Part shown: piece by piece, positions 7,229 through 15,638 of the stretch
How positions within the stretch are numbered: position 1 is the first letter of the stretch
How the letters are laid out: each line of letters starts with the position of its first letter
Assembly (NCBI GenBank): GCA_963169805.1
Contig: CAUJDY010000064.1
Coordinates: forward strand, 1-38,081
DNA: 38,081 nt
Reading direction: 5' to 3'
Origin: Bdellovibrionota bacterium
GTDB taxonomy: Bacteria > Bdellovibrionota > Bdellovibrionia > Bdellovibrionales > JAEYZS01
Position numbers and translations under genes: made by a program
The notes under the pieces: generated by a model
Database searches by the model: none
The model's input: only the letters and a program-made list of their open reading frames with translations
Told to the model about the DNA's origin: nothing

Positions 7229-9997
7229 TTAATGACGAGTCACTTCTGGCCATAGCTCGCGCCAATTTCGTATCTGAGGAGCGTCCTGATTCATCAAGGC
7301 TTGAATAAGGCCTCGTGAAACTTGGACCTCTTCCAGTGCAGTCTCACTTAAAACTTTCCCGCATGCTTCTACAATCGAATCTGCATCTAGATGGTGATAC
7401 TTGTAAACATCCTCAGGGCGACCACACTTAGAGTGTTTTTTTACGGCCAATACTTCGTGGCGTACTCCTATAATCGATCCAATATTATCGAGTAGTCCTG
7501 GCTCTCCATCGTGTACGCTGACAATTGGAATTCTTCTTCCTGAAACTGTTGCAAGATCACCAGTTGTTTCTGGAGACGTGTGTAAGTATAGCTTTGAATT
7601 TACCCCAAGATTGTTTTTGAGATGGTTGAACTGGTCATTTTCAGCCAGTGTTCCAATCAAAAGATCAGGAGATGTGACAACTATTACATTTGCATAAATA
7701 CCTTTTTGAAGGAGTTTGTCGGAGGCTTGCATAGCCTCTGTTGTAGGTGATCCCATGCTAAAAATATTTACGACGTTGTCTCCGGGTTCGTAGCCGGCAT
7801 AACCTTCATAATTGATGAGATAGTAGCCACCGTTGAGTACATCCAAACGAGTTGCTTCTAAAATATCTGCGTCTGATAGGGTTGGAATAGACGTCTCTTC
7901 CGTAGCCCCTTCGAAAGGATAGCCGTAAGGAGAGAGAAGCACATCTTGAGCCTTAAATCTTTTTTGTGTTTTGAGACGTTTTAAAAACTCTTTTTGATCT
8001 GCGCCGCGAGTGACTCCACGGAAGCAAAAGCCTTGGCGATTTTCATTGTCAAAAAGGAAGTGTCTTTTGATTGCATCACAGAAAATCCAATCCAGCTCTT
8101 GGCAAAAGAAAGGTTCCCAAACAATTTGATTTGGAATTTGAAAATCACTCTTCCAGCCGTGTTGCGCACCTTCTGGAGAAAGTGTTACACCCGAAGGAGT
8201 TCCTCCCAAGATAAAGCTCGATTTCCAGTAGAGATTATAAAAATACTGATCTAATGCTCTCTTAATAAAGAAATCATACACTGTCATAAGAGGAAGGAGT
8301 GGAACACCAAGGAGATCACGGATCTGCCCAAAAGATCCAGCACAAGACATCACGTTACACTCTGCAATTTCAAAGCGAATGAATCTATCAGAGACTTCTT
8401 GTCCTGGTATAAGATCTGGAAGTTTGTTATCTTTGACTTCGAATTCTTTTTCAAAGTCTTCCACATTTACTGCTCCAAAAACTTTTCCATCCATTGCAGG
8501 ATTTAAATTTGTTGAAGTTCCTACGTCTGGAGCCATAGAAACAAATAGTTCTGACGGCAGTTTAAATTTCTTTTCAAAATCTGTGAGAGGTTTTGGATCT
8601 TTCTCAGAAGTATTTGCAATACGTGTGAGTTTTGCAGTCAGCTGACCAAGCATCCACTGTGTGTGTGGGTAGTTTACCATTTTTAAGTTAATATCAAGAG
8701 ATGTTGGTAGTTCTCCGTATTTTTGTACAGATTCTAGAAAGTGTTTTTTATTTTGATCTTTTATTTTGTGTTGCTCAAGAACTTGCTTGTATAGCTCATC
8801 TCCGCGCTTTTTTAGATACTGCCCTTCAGGGGTTTTTTCTCCAAAACGTCCAAAAAGGTTGTCTGCTGACAAGCCTTGGGCATCTCTTAAAGCATCAATT
8901 TCTTCTTGGTCAAGAAGACTTGAGTGGTTACCAGGAGCTGCAGCATTAGAAAGCCCCCAACCTTTTAGTGTGTGAGCAATTACCAAAGTTGGTTTTCTTT
9001 GGTTTTTCTTTGAAGCTTCATAGGCTGCTATGAGTTTTTCAAAGTCATGTCCACCCATATCTCGTAAGGCATCAAAGAACTCTTCGTCCTTCACGCCATC
9101 TAAAAACTTTTTCATTCCAGGGTGTTTTTCTAAGACAGCCTGTTTAAGTTCTTTTCCGGATTTAATAAGCAGATAAGCTTGTAATTCAAAATCTTCTAGT
9201 TCTTTTTCTAGGAATTTTTGAAAAGTATCTCCGCCTGGCATTTTGAACATTTTTTCACGTAGAGATCCATGGCGAACTTGGATTACTTCCCAGCCATTGG
9301 CTTCGGCAGTTTTCTCAAGGCGGATATCATCCGTTCCACCCATAATAGATTTATTCGTGATTCTATGGCCGTCTAAGCTTTGTCTGTTGTAATCGACAAT
9401 CCAAGTAACGTTGCCAATTTCTCTTTCTGCAAAGTCGGGCATTGCTTCATACAGAGATCCTTCTCTGAACTCAGAGTCTCCAATTAATGCCCAAAAATGT
9501 GCCTTTTCAGGAACTTTATAACCGTGGTCTTTTGCATACCTGTAGGCAAGGGCTAAGTATCCTAGGTTTACCGGTGGAATTCCTACCGTTCCAGAGGGAA
9601 GAAAGTTGTGGTGATCGGGGTCATAGCGTGAATGATAAGATTGAAATACGGGTTCTCCTTCTTTAGAAAAAGCGCGCAAACCTTGCATTGCTTGGGCACC
9701 TTTTTCTGGAGAGAAGCGAGAAAGATCTGACTCTAAAAGCATATTGAGTAAGTAATTGTAGGAGTGGTCTGTTGGTGAAGCGTGTGGCTTTACTGCCATG
9801 TGGTCAAAGCTTGATTTTACAACAAGATGAAGTGCCCCAAGAATATGCAACGAAGAAGCAGACGCAGAAGGGTGTCCTCCTACTTTTGGATCGCCTTTGT
9901 TTTTATCCGAGCGATGATTTGCAAGATGAATCATTTGATTGGCAAAGTAGTGGGCTCGTTTAGCAATAGAATTCAGAATTTGGATATCGTACGACAT
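7229..9997 (-). CDS. aceE: Pyruvate dehydrogenase E1 component, homodimeric type
   Basis: This thiamine-diphosphate enzyme decarboxylates pyruvate and passes the acetyl group to the lipoyl arm of E2. The single-chain length (922 residues from the chosen start) is that of the AceE family, not the split alpha/beta type. Visible features are the His-rich substrate/cofactor segments (GGHPSASAS near residue 40), the cofactor motif GDSEFREGS (about 173-181) leading to NRQSLDG near 220, and transketolase-like middle and C-terminal domains. An upstream in-frame ATG at 10036 is less likely: AGAGAGGA precedes the ATG at 9997 and the following MSYDIQIL opening looks natural. The usual GDGE is GDSE here. 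Partner E2 and E3 genes lie 4.3 kb away on the other strand. Confidence 0.9.
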   Translation of the reverse strand: MSYDIQILNSIAKRAHYFANQMIHLANHRSDKNKGDPKVGGHPSASASSLHILGALHLVVKSSFDHMAVKPHASPTDHSYNYLLNMLLESDLSRFSPEKGAQAMQGLRAFSKEGEPVFQSYHSRYDPDHHNFLPSGTVGIPPVNLGYLALAYRYAKDHGYKVPEKAHFWALIGDSEFREGSLYEAMPDFAEREIGNVTWIVDYNRQSLDGHRITNKSIMGGTDDIRLEKTAEANGWEVIQVRHGSLREKMFKMPGGDTFQKFLEKELEDFELQAYLLIKSGKELKQAVLEKHPGMKKFLDGVKDEEFFDALRDMGGHDFEKLIAAYEASKKNQRKPTLVIAHTLKGWGLSNAAAPGNHSSLLDQEEIDALRDAQGLSADNLFGRFGEKTPEGQYLKKRGDELYKQVLEQHKIKDQNKKHFLESVQKYGELPTSLDINLKMVNYPHTQWMLGQLTAKLTRIANTSEKDPKPLTDFEKKFKLPSELFVSMAPDVGTSTNLNPAMDGKVFGAVNVEDFEKEFEVKDNKLPDLIPGQEVSDRFIRFEIAECNVMSCAGSFGQIRDLLGVPLLPLMTVYDFFIKRALDQYFYNLYWKSSFILGGTPSGVTLSPEGAQHGWKSDFQIPNQIVWEPFFCQELDWIFCDAIKRHFLFDNENRQGFCFRGVTRGADQKEFLKRLKTQKRFKAQDVLLSPYGYPFEGATEETSIPTLSDADILEATRLDVLNGGYYLINYEGYAGYEPGDNVVNIFSMGSPTTEAMQASDKLLQKGIYANVIVVTSPDLLIGTLAENDQFNHLKNNLGVNSKLYLHTSPETTGDLATVSGRRIPIVSVHDGEPGLLDNIGSIIGVRHEVLAVKKHSKCGRPEDVYKYHHLDADSIVEACGKVLSETALEEVQVSRGLIQALMNQDAPQIRNWRELWPEVTRH

Positions 9998-10060
9998 AAT
10001 ATTTTCCTCTCTTTGACAGTCTTTCAGACATAACATTTAGGGTTCAGAATAAATAGAGTT

Positions 10061-10094
10061 GGCGCTCCGCATAAGTTTCCTTTGCGGATACGCC
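10061..10094. other. Interrupted inverted repeat between aceE and ygfZ
   Basis: GGCGCTCCGCA and TGCGGATACGCC form ten base pairs with a small internal mismatch around an 11-base loop. It lies in the space between the divergent aceE and ygfZ starts, upstream of the favoured ygfZ ATG. It could be an operator or a leader hairpin; there is no T-tract, so it is not a terminator. Confidence 0.45.
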
Positions 10095-10115
10095 GGGACT
10101 GAGGTATCACAGGTT

Positions 10116-10907
10116 ATGGAAGAATATTACTATGAACACCCGCGGGCACAAGTTTTTGAGATTGTAGGTCCTGAGGCCTCGGATTTCCTTCATCGACTTT
10201 CAACAATTCATTTTAAAAACTTTAAGGATAACGACGTTAAATATGGGGCCTTTCTCACAGGTAAAGGTACGGTTCTTTCTTTATTTACGGCTTGGAAAAA
10301 TTCTCATGGCTATACTCTATTTTTTGAATCAGGTGGGGAGACGGCAATACAGTATTTAAACAGCATGCATTTTGCCGAAGATTTAAAAATTCTCAAGTCA
10401 CCACACCAGCTTTATGAATATCGGGGAACTCGCAGTATTTCTGGTTATATTGCTTTCAACTGGGGAATTCCGGGGGCATTTATTCAGACTGGTGATGTTC
10501 CTTCTGATGCAAAAAAATTAAATTCATATGAATGGAGAATGTTAAAAGCAACTTACGGTATACCAGAGCTTGGTACGGATATAACCACCGATCATATACT
10601 GATAGAGGGGCCATTTGAGCAATGGGTAGATCGAAATAAGGGATGCTACCCAGGGCAAGAAGTCATCGAAAAAATTTATACCTATGGTAGGCTTCCAAAA
10701 AAAATTTTTAAAGTTAAGACCACGCATAAAACACAAATCAAAACTCCCATCCCGCTCTCCTTTGAAGATCAAAATATAGGCACCTTAACATCTGTATATG
10801 TTGGCAATACAGAGGCCTTTGGGTTGGCGACACTAAAAAAGACCTTTACGGATAAGTTCACCGAATTTGTGCTTGATGGACAGGTTTGGACTGTAGAGAA
10901 AACTTAA
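10116..10907 (+). CDS. ygfZ: YgfZ/GcvT-like folate-binding Fe-S repair protein
   Basis: This is a relative of the tetrahydrofolate-binding YgfZ, which supports synthesis or repair of certain iron-sulfur enzymes. The diagnostic KGCYPGQE motif is intact, with its cysteine at residue 177. The frame is open from a TTG at 10059, but I prefer the ATG at 10116, since the extra 19 residues are not family-like and overlap a hairpin; GAGG lies 11 bases upstream. It is 263 residues long. The gene is divergent from aceE. YgfZ homologues help radical-SAM Fe-S enzymes, which would fit the lipoyl synthase encoded 3 kb downstream; that link is inference. Confidence 0.85.
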   Translation: MEEYYYEHPRAQVFEIVGPEASDFLHRLSTIHFKNFKDNDVKYGAFLTGKGTVLSLFTAWKNSHGYTLFFESGGETAIQYLNSMHFAEDLKILKSPHQLYEYRGTRSISGYIAFNWGIPGAFIQTGDVPSDAKKLNSYEWRMLKATYGIPELGTDITTDHILIEGPFEQWVDRNKGCYPGQEVIEKIYTYGRLPKKIFKVKTTHKTQIKTPIPLSFEDQNIGTLTSVYVGNTEAFGLATLKKTFTDKFTEFVLDGQVWTVEKT

Positions 10908-11004
10908 CAATTGGCATCATAACTTGCCCAGGCCTTGAAGTTTATTGGAAATTTCGAGAATCTCATTAATGACTTAATAACAACTGCAACCAATAGGAGA
11001 TACC

Positions 11005-11784
11005 TTGAAAACACTAAAAGTTTTTGCGGCAGCAGCGATGGTTCTTTCGCTTTCTGGCTGTTTTATGACAAAAGATTCACTTAAGAAAATGTTAAAAGAA
11101 AATCCAGACATCTTAACTGAAGCAATCGAAGAAAATCCTGCAAAAATTATGGATTCCTTGAACAATGCAGTTAGAAAAGCACAACAACAACAATTTGAAG
11201 ACAGAGAAAAAGCTCAAAATCAAGAGCGTGATGAAGAGTTTAAAAATCCAAAGCAAGCAACAATCGATGAGAAAAGAGCTATCTGGGGCAATAAAGATGC
11301 TCCAATTACAATTGTAGAATACTCTGATTTTGAATGTCCTTACTGTAAAAGAGGACACGCAACTGTAGAAGAAGTTATGAAAAAGTATGGAGATAAAGTT
11401 CGTGTTATTTTCAAAAATTTACCTCTAGACTTCCACCCAATGGCAATGCCTGCTGCTAAGTACTTTGAGGCTGTAGCACTTCAGGGGGCAGACAAAGCAA
11501 AGAAGTTTTACGATTATATCTTTGAAAACCAGGCTAATCTTTCAACCAAGAGAGAAAAGTTTCTTGAAGAAGCTGCTCGCAAAGCTGGAGCTGATATCGC
11601 AAAAGTTAAAAAAGATCTAGATTCTGAAGAAGTTAAAAAGAGAATTGAAGCGGATATGGAAGAAGCAAGAAAATTTGGATTCAACGGAACTCCAGGTTTC
11701 TTGATCAATGGAATCTCTATTAAGGGTGCTTATCCAGTTGAAGAATTCTCGAAAATTATTGATCAACTTTTAGCAAAAAAGTAA
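11005..11784 (+). CDS. DsbA-family thiol-disulfide lipoprotein
   Basis: This is a periplasmic thioredoxin-fold protein of the DsbA/DsbG-like (thioredoxin_4) group, predicted to make or shuffle disulfides. A signal peptide ends in lipobox LSGC (Cys19). A charged helical region follows (residues 25-85), then SDFECPYC with the active-site CPYC at 111-114, and a cis-proline loop GTPGFLING near residue 232. The start is TTG, supported by AGGAGA four bases upstream. The organisation (lipid anchor, helical linker, DsbA domain) is common in Bdellovibrionota and related groups. A terminator follows at 11823, so the gene is probably monocistronic. Confidence 0.88.
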   Translation: MKTLKVFAAAAMVLSLSGCFMTKDSLKKMLKENPDILTEAIEENPAKIMDSLNNAVRKAQQQQFEDREKAQNQERDEEFKNPKQATIDEKRAIWGNKDAPITIVEYSDFECPYCKRGHATVEEVMKKYGDKVRVIFKNLPLDFHPMAMPAAKYFEAVALQGADKAKKFYDYIFENQANLSTKREKFLEEAARKAGADIAKVKKDLDSEEVKKRIEADMEEARKFGFNGTPGFLINGISIKGAYPVEEFSKIIDQLLAKK

Positions 11785-11822
11785 TTTAGTTAACTTAAGA
11801 ATTACTGAAATTTATATCAAAG

Positions 11823-11850
11823 AGAGGACAATTTCTTGTCCTCTTTTTTT
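11823..11850 (+). terminator. Rho-independent terminator after the DsbA-like gene
   Basis: A perfect nine-bp stem (AGAGGACAA / TTGTCCTCT, loop TTTC) runs into seven T residues. Its end touches the stop codon of the convergent TetR gene at 11849. Confidence 0.92.
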
Positions 11851-12433
11851 ATATTTTAAGTATAAACTGAATTGTTTGCGTCCGGATATTGACATTCTGT
11901 ATATGGTCCAAGCAAAAATCAATCAGAGAGCCTGTTAGTAGATTTTGAGCAACTAGGGCTTTGTTCTTATCATTCAGTAGATAATTCCAATAATCAATAG
12001 CTGCTAGATGAATTTTATTTCTAAGGTCTTTGAGTTCGTGTCTGTATAAGCATTCACTTTGAAATTGTAAAAAGAGCTTCTGGTGGTTTTTATTAGAAAA
12101 CAACCAATCAAACATTGCATGGATATAGGATTCAATTTTTTGTTCTCGTCCTTGTGCTTTTTTGCTGTAGTCTTTAGAGCGCAGTTGAGCATCTTTAAAC
12201 ATTTCTGCAATGAGTTCATAAAAAATTTCATCTGTATTTTTAAAATGATAAAGAATATGTGAGCTACCCATATGGCAGGCCTTAGCTATGTCTGCAAGAG
12301 TTGTTTTAGAGAGCCCCTGGTTTGCAAAGCATTCAAGACCTGCACTTAAGATCTGCTTTCTTTTTTGAGTACTTTTCAAAATCTTTTTCTTAGTCTGGGT
12401 TCCGGCGTGCTGATCAATTTGAAGTTCGTTCAA
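11849..12433 (-). CDS. TetR-family transcriptional regulator
   Basis: This is a one-domain DNA-binding repressor with a separate ligand/dimer domain. The N-terminal helix-turn-helix is clear: RKQILSAGLECFANQGLSKT, then LADIAKACHMGSSHILYHF, which is the TetR recognition helix, at about residues 28-70. The C-terminal half (about 75-194) is helical with no recognised ligand signature. At 194 residues it is the normal length. It follows sfsA on the same strand with a 116-base gap that contains a 27-base inverted repeat suitable for an operator. The regulated genes are not evident; self-regulation is most likely. Confidence 0.88.
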   Translation of the reverse strand: MNELQIDQHAGTQTKKKILKSTQKRKQILSAGLECFANQGLSKTTLADIAKACHMGSSHILYHFKNTDEIFYELIAEMFKDAQLRSKDYSKKAQGREQKIESYIHAMFDWLFSNKNHQKLFLQFQSECLYRHELKDLRNKIHLAAIDYWNYLLNDKNKALVAQNLLTGSLIDFCLDHIQNVNIRTQTIQFILKI

Positions 12434-12501
12434 AATCTTCCCCTTTGTATAAGTTTTGAATCATCTTCAAATTATATGGAGACTTGTTTAGGGGGAGAAA
12501 T

Positions 12502-12528
12502 CAGTTTTTGAATTCCATGCAAAAACTG
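12502..12528. promoter_or_regulatory. Candidate TetR operator (inverted repeat)
   Basis: CAGTTTTTG and CAAAAACTG are perfect nine-base inverted arms separated by nine bases, about 70 bases upstream of the TetR ATG and just after the sfsA stop. The overall length suits a TetR dimer site. A weak terminator for sfsA is the alternative, but no T-tract follows on the minus strand. Confidence 0.45.
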
Positions 12529-12549
12529 GATCTAAGTAAAGGATTGGCT

Positions 12550-13287
12550 TTAAATTTCTAAGGGTAAAACTTCTGGAGTTAGTACAATTTCTTTTGCACT
12601 CAGCTGACATTTTAGAGGTGTCACCAAAACGCCGTGGTCTTTTGCTTGTTTGAGAAGCTTAGAGTAATCTGGATCTATTTCATGCGCTGCTCTAAATAAC
12701 TTTGCATCTGTTCTTTGAATCGTAAAAAGAATTTCAGCGGTGTGGCCCATATCAATGAGTTTCATAAGCTCTTCCAGATGCTTTTGGCCGCGCTCTGTAA
12801 CAGCGTCAGGAAACATAGCAATACCGTCTTCTACAAGAGAAACATTTTTGACCTCTACAAAATGAAATTTTTCTTTGGAAGTTTTTAAGTTGATTGTCTT
12901 GAAATCATAAATTTCTCGGTCGCTGAGTACAAAATCAAGGCGTGATTTTTCGTTTATCTTGGCTTCTGCCTGGTAGTAATCGTAATTTTTCCAGTGCGGT
13001 AGAAGTTTGGCTTCAATTGCTTCACGAACAATTTTATTGGGCACTTGAGTATTGACTCCAACCCAAGATGTTGGGGTTTTGATCATTTCTAGTGTGTATT
13101 TGAGTTTTCTTTCAGGATTATCATCAAAAGAAACAAGGCACGGGCTATTGGGTGTATTACAGCCTTTCATGCTGCCAGAGTTAGCCACATGGGCAACAAC
13201 TGTCTCCTGGCCAATTTTTACATCAGCAAAAAAGCGTTTGTATCTCTGTAAAAAAGTACCTTCTAAAATAGGCTTAGTAAATTGCAT
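12550..13287 (-). CDS. sfsA: SfsA family protein
   Basis: This is a homologue of the E. coli sugar fermentation stimulation protein. The N-terminal FLQRYKRFFADV and the HVANSGSMKGCNTPNSPCLVS segment are diagnostic, as are the central FVEVKNVSL and the MFPDAVTERGQKHLEEL motif. It is full length at 245 residues. The family is usually annotated as DNA-binding, but the conserved EVK and D residues resemble a nuclease fold, and the true role is not settled. No terminator separates it from the TetR gene downstream, so they may share a transcript. Confidence 0.92.
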   Translation of the reverse strand: MQFTKPILEGTFLQRYKRFFADVKIGQETVVAHVANSGSMKGCNTPNSPCLVSFDDNPERKLKYTLEMIKTPTSWVGVNTQVPNKIVREAIEAKLLPHWKNYDYYQAEAKINEKSRLDFVLSDREIYDFKTINLKTSKEKFHFVEVKNVSLVEDGIAMFPDAVTERGQKHLEELMKLIDMGHTAEILFTIQRTDAKLFRAAHEIDPDYSKLLKQAKDHGVLVTPLKCQLSAKEIVLTPEVLPLEI

Positions 13288-13419
13288 GAAATTCTTATCC
13301 CTTATTCTCTATCTCAGAGCAAGTGGCATTCGGGAGGGGAGAAAAACCTACTGATGTGGTGTTGCGTCAAGGGCGCTATGATTGAACTTTTCTCTCTCTC
13401 AGACTAGAACTGAACACCT

Positions 13420-14355
13420 ATGACAATGCCAGTAAAAACACCCAAACCGTCTTGGATCAAAATTCGTCCGCCAGCAGGTGAAAGCTATATCAAAATTAAA
13501 GATATGCTTTCAGATTTAAATTTAGCGACAGTTTGCCAAGAGGCACGCTGCCCGAATATTTCAGAGTGTTGGAGTGGTGGTACCGCAACATTTATGTTGA
13601 TGGGTGACACTTGCACGCGTGGCTGTCGTTTTTGTGCCGTTAAGACTGGCAACCCTAAGGGAAAAATTGATAACGATGAGCCCGAAAAGGTAGGCTGGGC
13701 AATTGCACAGATGGCACTTGATTATGTTGTGCTGACATCTGTAGACCGCGATGATCTTCCAGATCAGGGGGCGGATCATATCGGACGCACCATTGAAACT
13801 ATCAAAACCAATAACAAACATTTGATTGTTGAGGTTCTTACGCCAGATTTTAGAGGGCGGCCGGAATGTGTAGAGCGAGTAGTTCATGCTAAACCAGATG
13901 TTTTTGCTCACAATATTGAGACAGTTGAAAGATTAACACCTAAGGTGAGAGACCCTCGCGCAATGTATAGGCAAACACTAGATGTTTTAAGAATGGTTAA
14001 GGAGTTTGACTCTAATGTTTACACAAAATCATCTATCATGCTTGGGCTTGGAGAAACAGATGAAGAAGTTCTTCAAACGTTAAAAGATTTAAGATCAGTA
14101 GGGTGTGATGTTGTGACATTCGGCCAATATCTACAGCCAACAAAAACAAAACTTAAAGTTGTAGAATATGTGACCCCTGAAAAGTTTGAGTACTGGCAGA
14201 AGGTGAGTGAAGATATGGGCTACCTATATGTAGCCAGTGGACCACTTGTACGAAGCTCTTACAAAGCCGGCGAATTTTTTATGAAGGGTATGATTGAAAA
14301 AAAACGACACAAGATAGAACAACAGCAACAAGGAGTTGTGGATGCTAGAGTTTAA
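13420..14355 (+). CDS. lipA: Lipoyl synthase (radical SAM)
   Basis: This enzyme inserts two sulfur atoms into octanoyl groups carried on E2 or similar domains, making the lipoyl cofactor. Both cluster motifs are present: the auxiliary cluster cysteines C39, C44, C50 (CQEARCPNISEC) and the radical-SAM triad C65, C69, C72 (CTRGCRFC). The C-terminal RSSY segment supplies the serine that binds the auxiliary cluster. It is 311 residues long. It is the first gene of a lipA-E2-E3-lipB operon and overlaps the E2 start by 14 bases. A second ATG lies two codons in; neither has a strong ribosome site. Confidence 0.97.
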   Translation: MTMPVKTPKPSWIKIRPPAGESYIKIKDMLSDLNLATVCQEARCPNISECWSGGTATFMLMGDTCTRGCRFCAVKTGNPKGKIDNDEPEKVGWAIAQMALDYVVLTSVDRDDLPDQGADHIGRTIETIKTNNKHLIVEVLTPDFRGRPECVERVVHAKPDVFAHNIETVERLTPKVRDPRAMYRQTLDVLRMVKEFDSNVYTKSSIMLGLGETDEEVLQTLKDLRSVGCDVVTFGQYLQPTKTKLKVVEYVTPEKFEYWQKVSEDMGYLYVASGPLVRSSYKAGEFFMKGMIEKKRHKIEQQQQGVVDARV

Positions 14356-15622
14356 ACTTCCAGATTTAGGTGAAGGTGTTACTGAAGGTGAATTAGTTCA
14401 GTGGCTCGTAAAAGTGGGAGATGCAGTTAATGTAGATCAACCTCTTGCCGAAGTTATGACAGATAAAGCAACTGTAGAAGTTCCAAGTCCTACTAAAGGT
14501 GTTGTAAAAGAAATTAAAAGTAAACCTGGAGATCTTATAAAAGTAGGAGCTGTGCTTCTCGTTCTCGATGATGCTGGTGGTGCAAGTGTACCTGCTCCGG
14601 CAAAAGCAGAAGCTCCAAAGGCAGCAACGCCTGTCGCAGCTCCAGTTCCAACAGCAAAACCATCTAATGGTGTTCAATCAAATGGAACAGCTATTCATCC
14701 TCCAGTTGCACAAAGTCATGTGTTGGCTTCGCCAGGAACACGCAGGCTCGCGCGTGAAAATAATGTTGATATTAATACATTAAAAGGTTCTGGACCTGTA
14801 GGACGTGTCACTCGAGATGATGTTGCGCGTGCAGGAGGAGCGAGTGGTGGGTTAGAAACCTATGCTCCCGCAAAAACTCCAATTATTCCACGCACTCCAT
14901 TTGTAGGTATGGGTGGAGAGCTCGAGGTGCGCGAACCAATTCGTGGTATCCGCAGAAAGATTGCGGAAAAAATGCAACTTTCAAAACAAATTGTTCCTCA
15001 CTTTACATTGATGGATGAAGCCAATGTTTCAGCTCTAGTTGAAACAAGAGAGTCTTTGAAATCAAAAATGGAAAAGACAGGTGTGAAGATCACTTATTTG
15101 CCGTTTGTAATGAAAGCTCTTATTGCAACCATGAGGGAGTTCCCAAAACTCAATGCAAGTATTGATGATGAGAAACAAGAAATTGTTTACAAGAAGTACT
15201 TTAACTTAGGATTCGCGGCAGATACAGATAATGGATTAGTTGTTCCGGTCATTAAAAATGCAGACTTCAAATCTATTTTACAAATCTCTCAAGAAATCAT
15301 GGAGCTTTCTAAAAAAGCACGAGCAAACAAGCTTGCGCCTGAGGACATGAAGGGGAGTTGTATTTCAGTAACGAATATTGGAAGCATTGGGGGAACCTAT
15401 GCAACCCCAATAATTAATCATCCAGAAGTTGCAATACTTGGTATGTACAAGATCCAAGATAAACCCATTATTCAAGATGGAAAATTATCATCTATAAAGA
15501 CAATGAATTTTACTATTACAGCAGATCACAGACTTATTGATGGTGCAGAAGCTGCAAGATTTTTAAAGGCGTTTATCGAAAGAATCGAAAACCCTGGAAT
15601 ATTGATGTTGGATTTAATGTAA
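14342..15622 (+). CDS. Dihydrolipoamide acyltransferase (E2) of a 2-oxoacid dehydrogenase
   Basis: This is the core subunit that carries the acyl group on a lipoyl lysine and transfers it to CoA. From the N terminus it has one lipoyl domain (lipoyl lysine K42 in TDKA), an Ala/Pro-rich linker (about residues 82-120), a peripheral-subunit-binding domain (ASPGTRRLARENNVDINTL, about 128-160) and the catalytic domain ending with the active-site motif ADHRLIDG. I start at the ATG at 14342, with AGGAG six bases before it; a TTG lies two codons upstream. The single lipoyl domain and the LPDLGEGVTEGE opening resemble E2 chains usually paired with alpha/beta E1 (PdhC or BkdB type). The only E1 in view is AceE type. 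Confidence 0.93.
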   Translation: MLEFKLPDLGEGVTEGELVQWLVKVGDAVNVDQPLAEVMTDKATVEVPSPTKGVVKEIKSKPGDLIKVGAVLLVLDDAGGASVPAPAKAEAPKAATPVAAPVPTAKPSNGVQSNGTAIHPPVAQSHVLASPGTRRLARENNVDINTLKGSGPVGRVTRDDVARAGGASGGLETYAPAKTPIIPRTPFVGMGGELEVREPIRGIRRKIAEKMQLSKQIVPHFTLMDEANVSALVETRESLKSKMEKTGVKITYLPFVMKALIATMREFPKLNASIDDEKQEIVYKKYFNLGFAADTDNGLVVPVIKNADFKSILQISQEIMELSKKARANKLAPEDMKGSCISVTNIGSIGGTYATPIINHPEVAILGMYKIQDKPIIQDGKLSSIKTMNFTITADHRLIDGAEAARFLKAFIERIENPGILMLDLM

Positions 15623-15638
15623 AAAATGTGAGGTTGGT

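Noticed and set aside
7994-8949. Several plus-strand frames inside aceE
   Set aside because: They are shadows of the long, well-conserved aceE coding sequence on the other strand.
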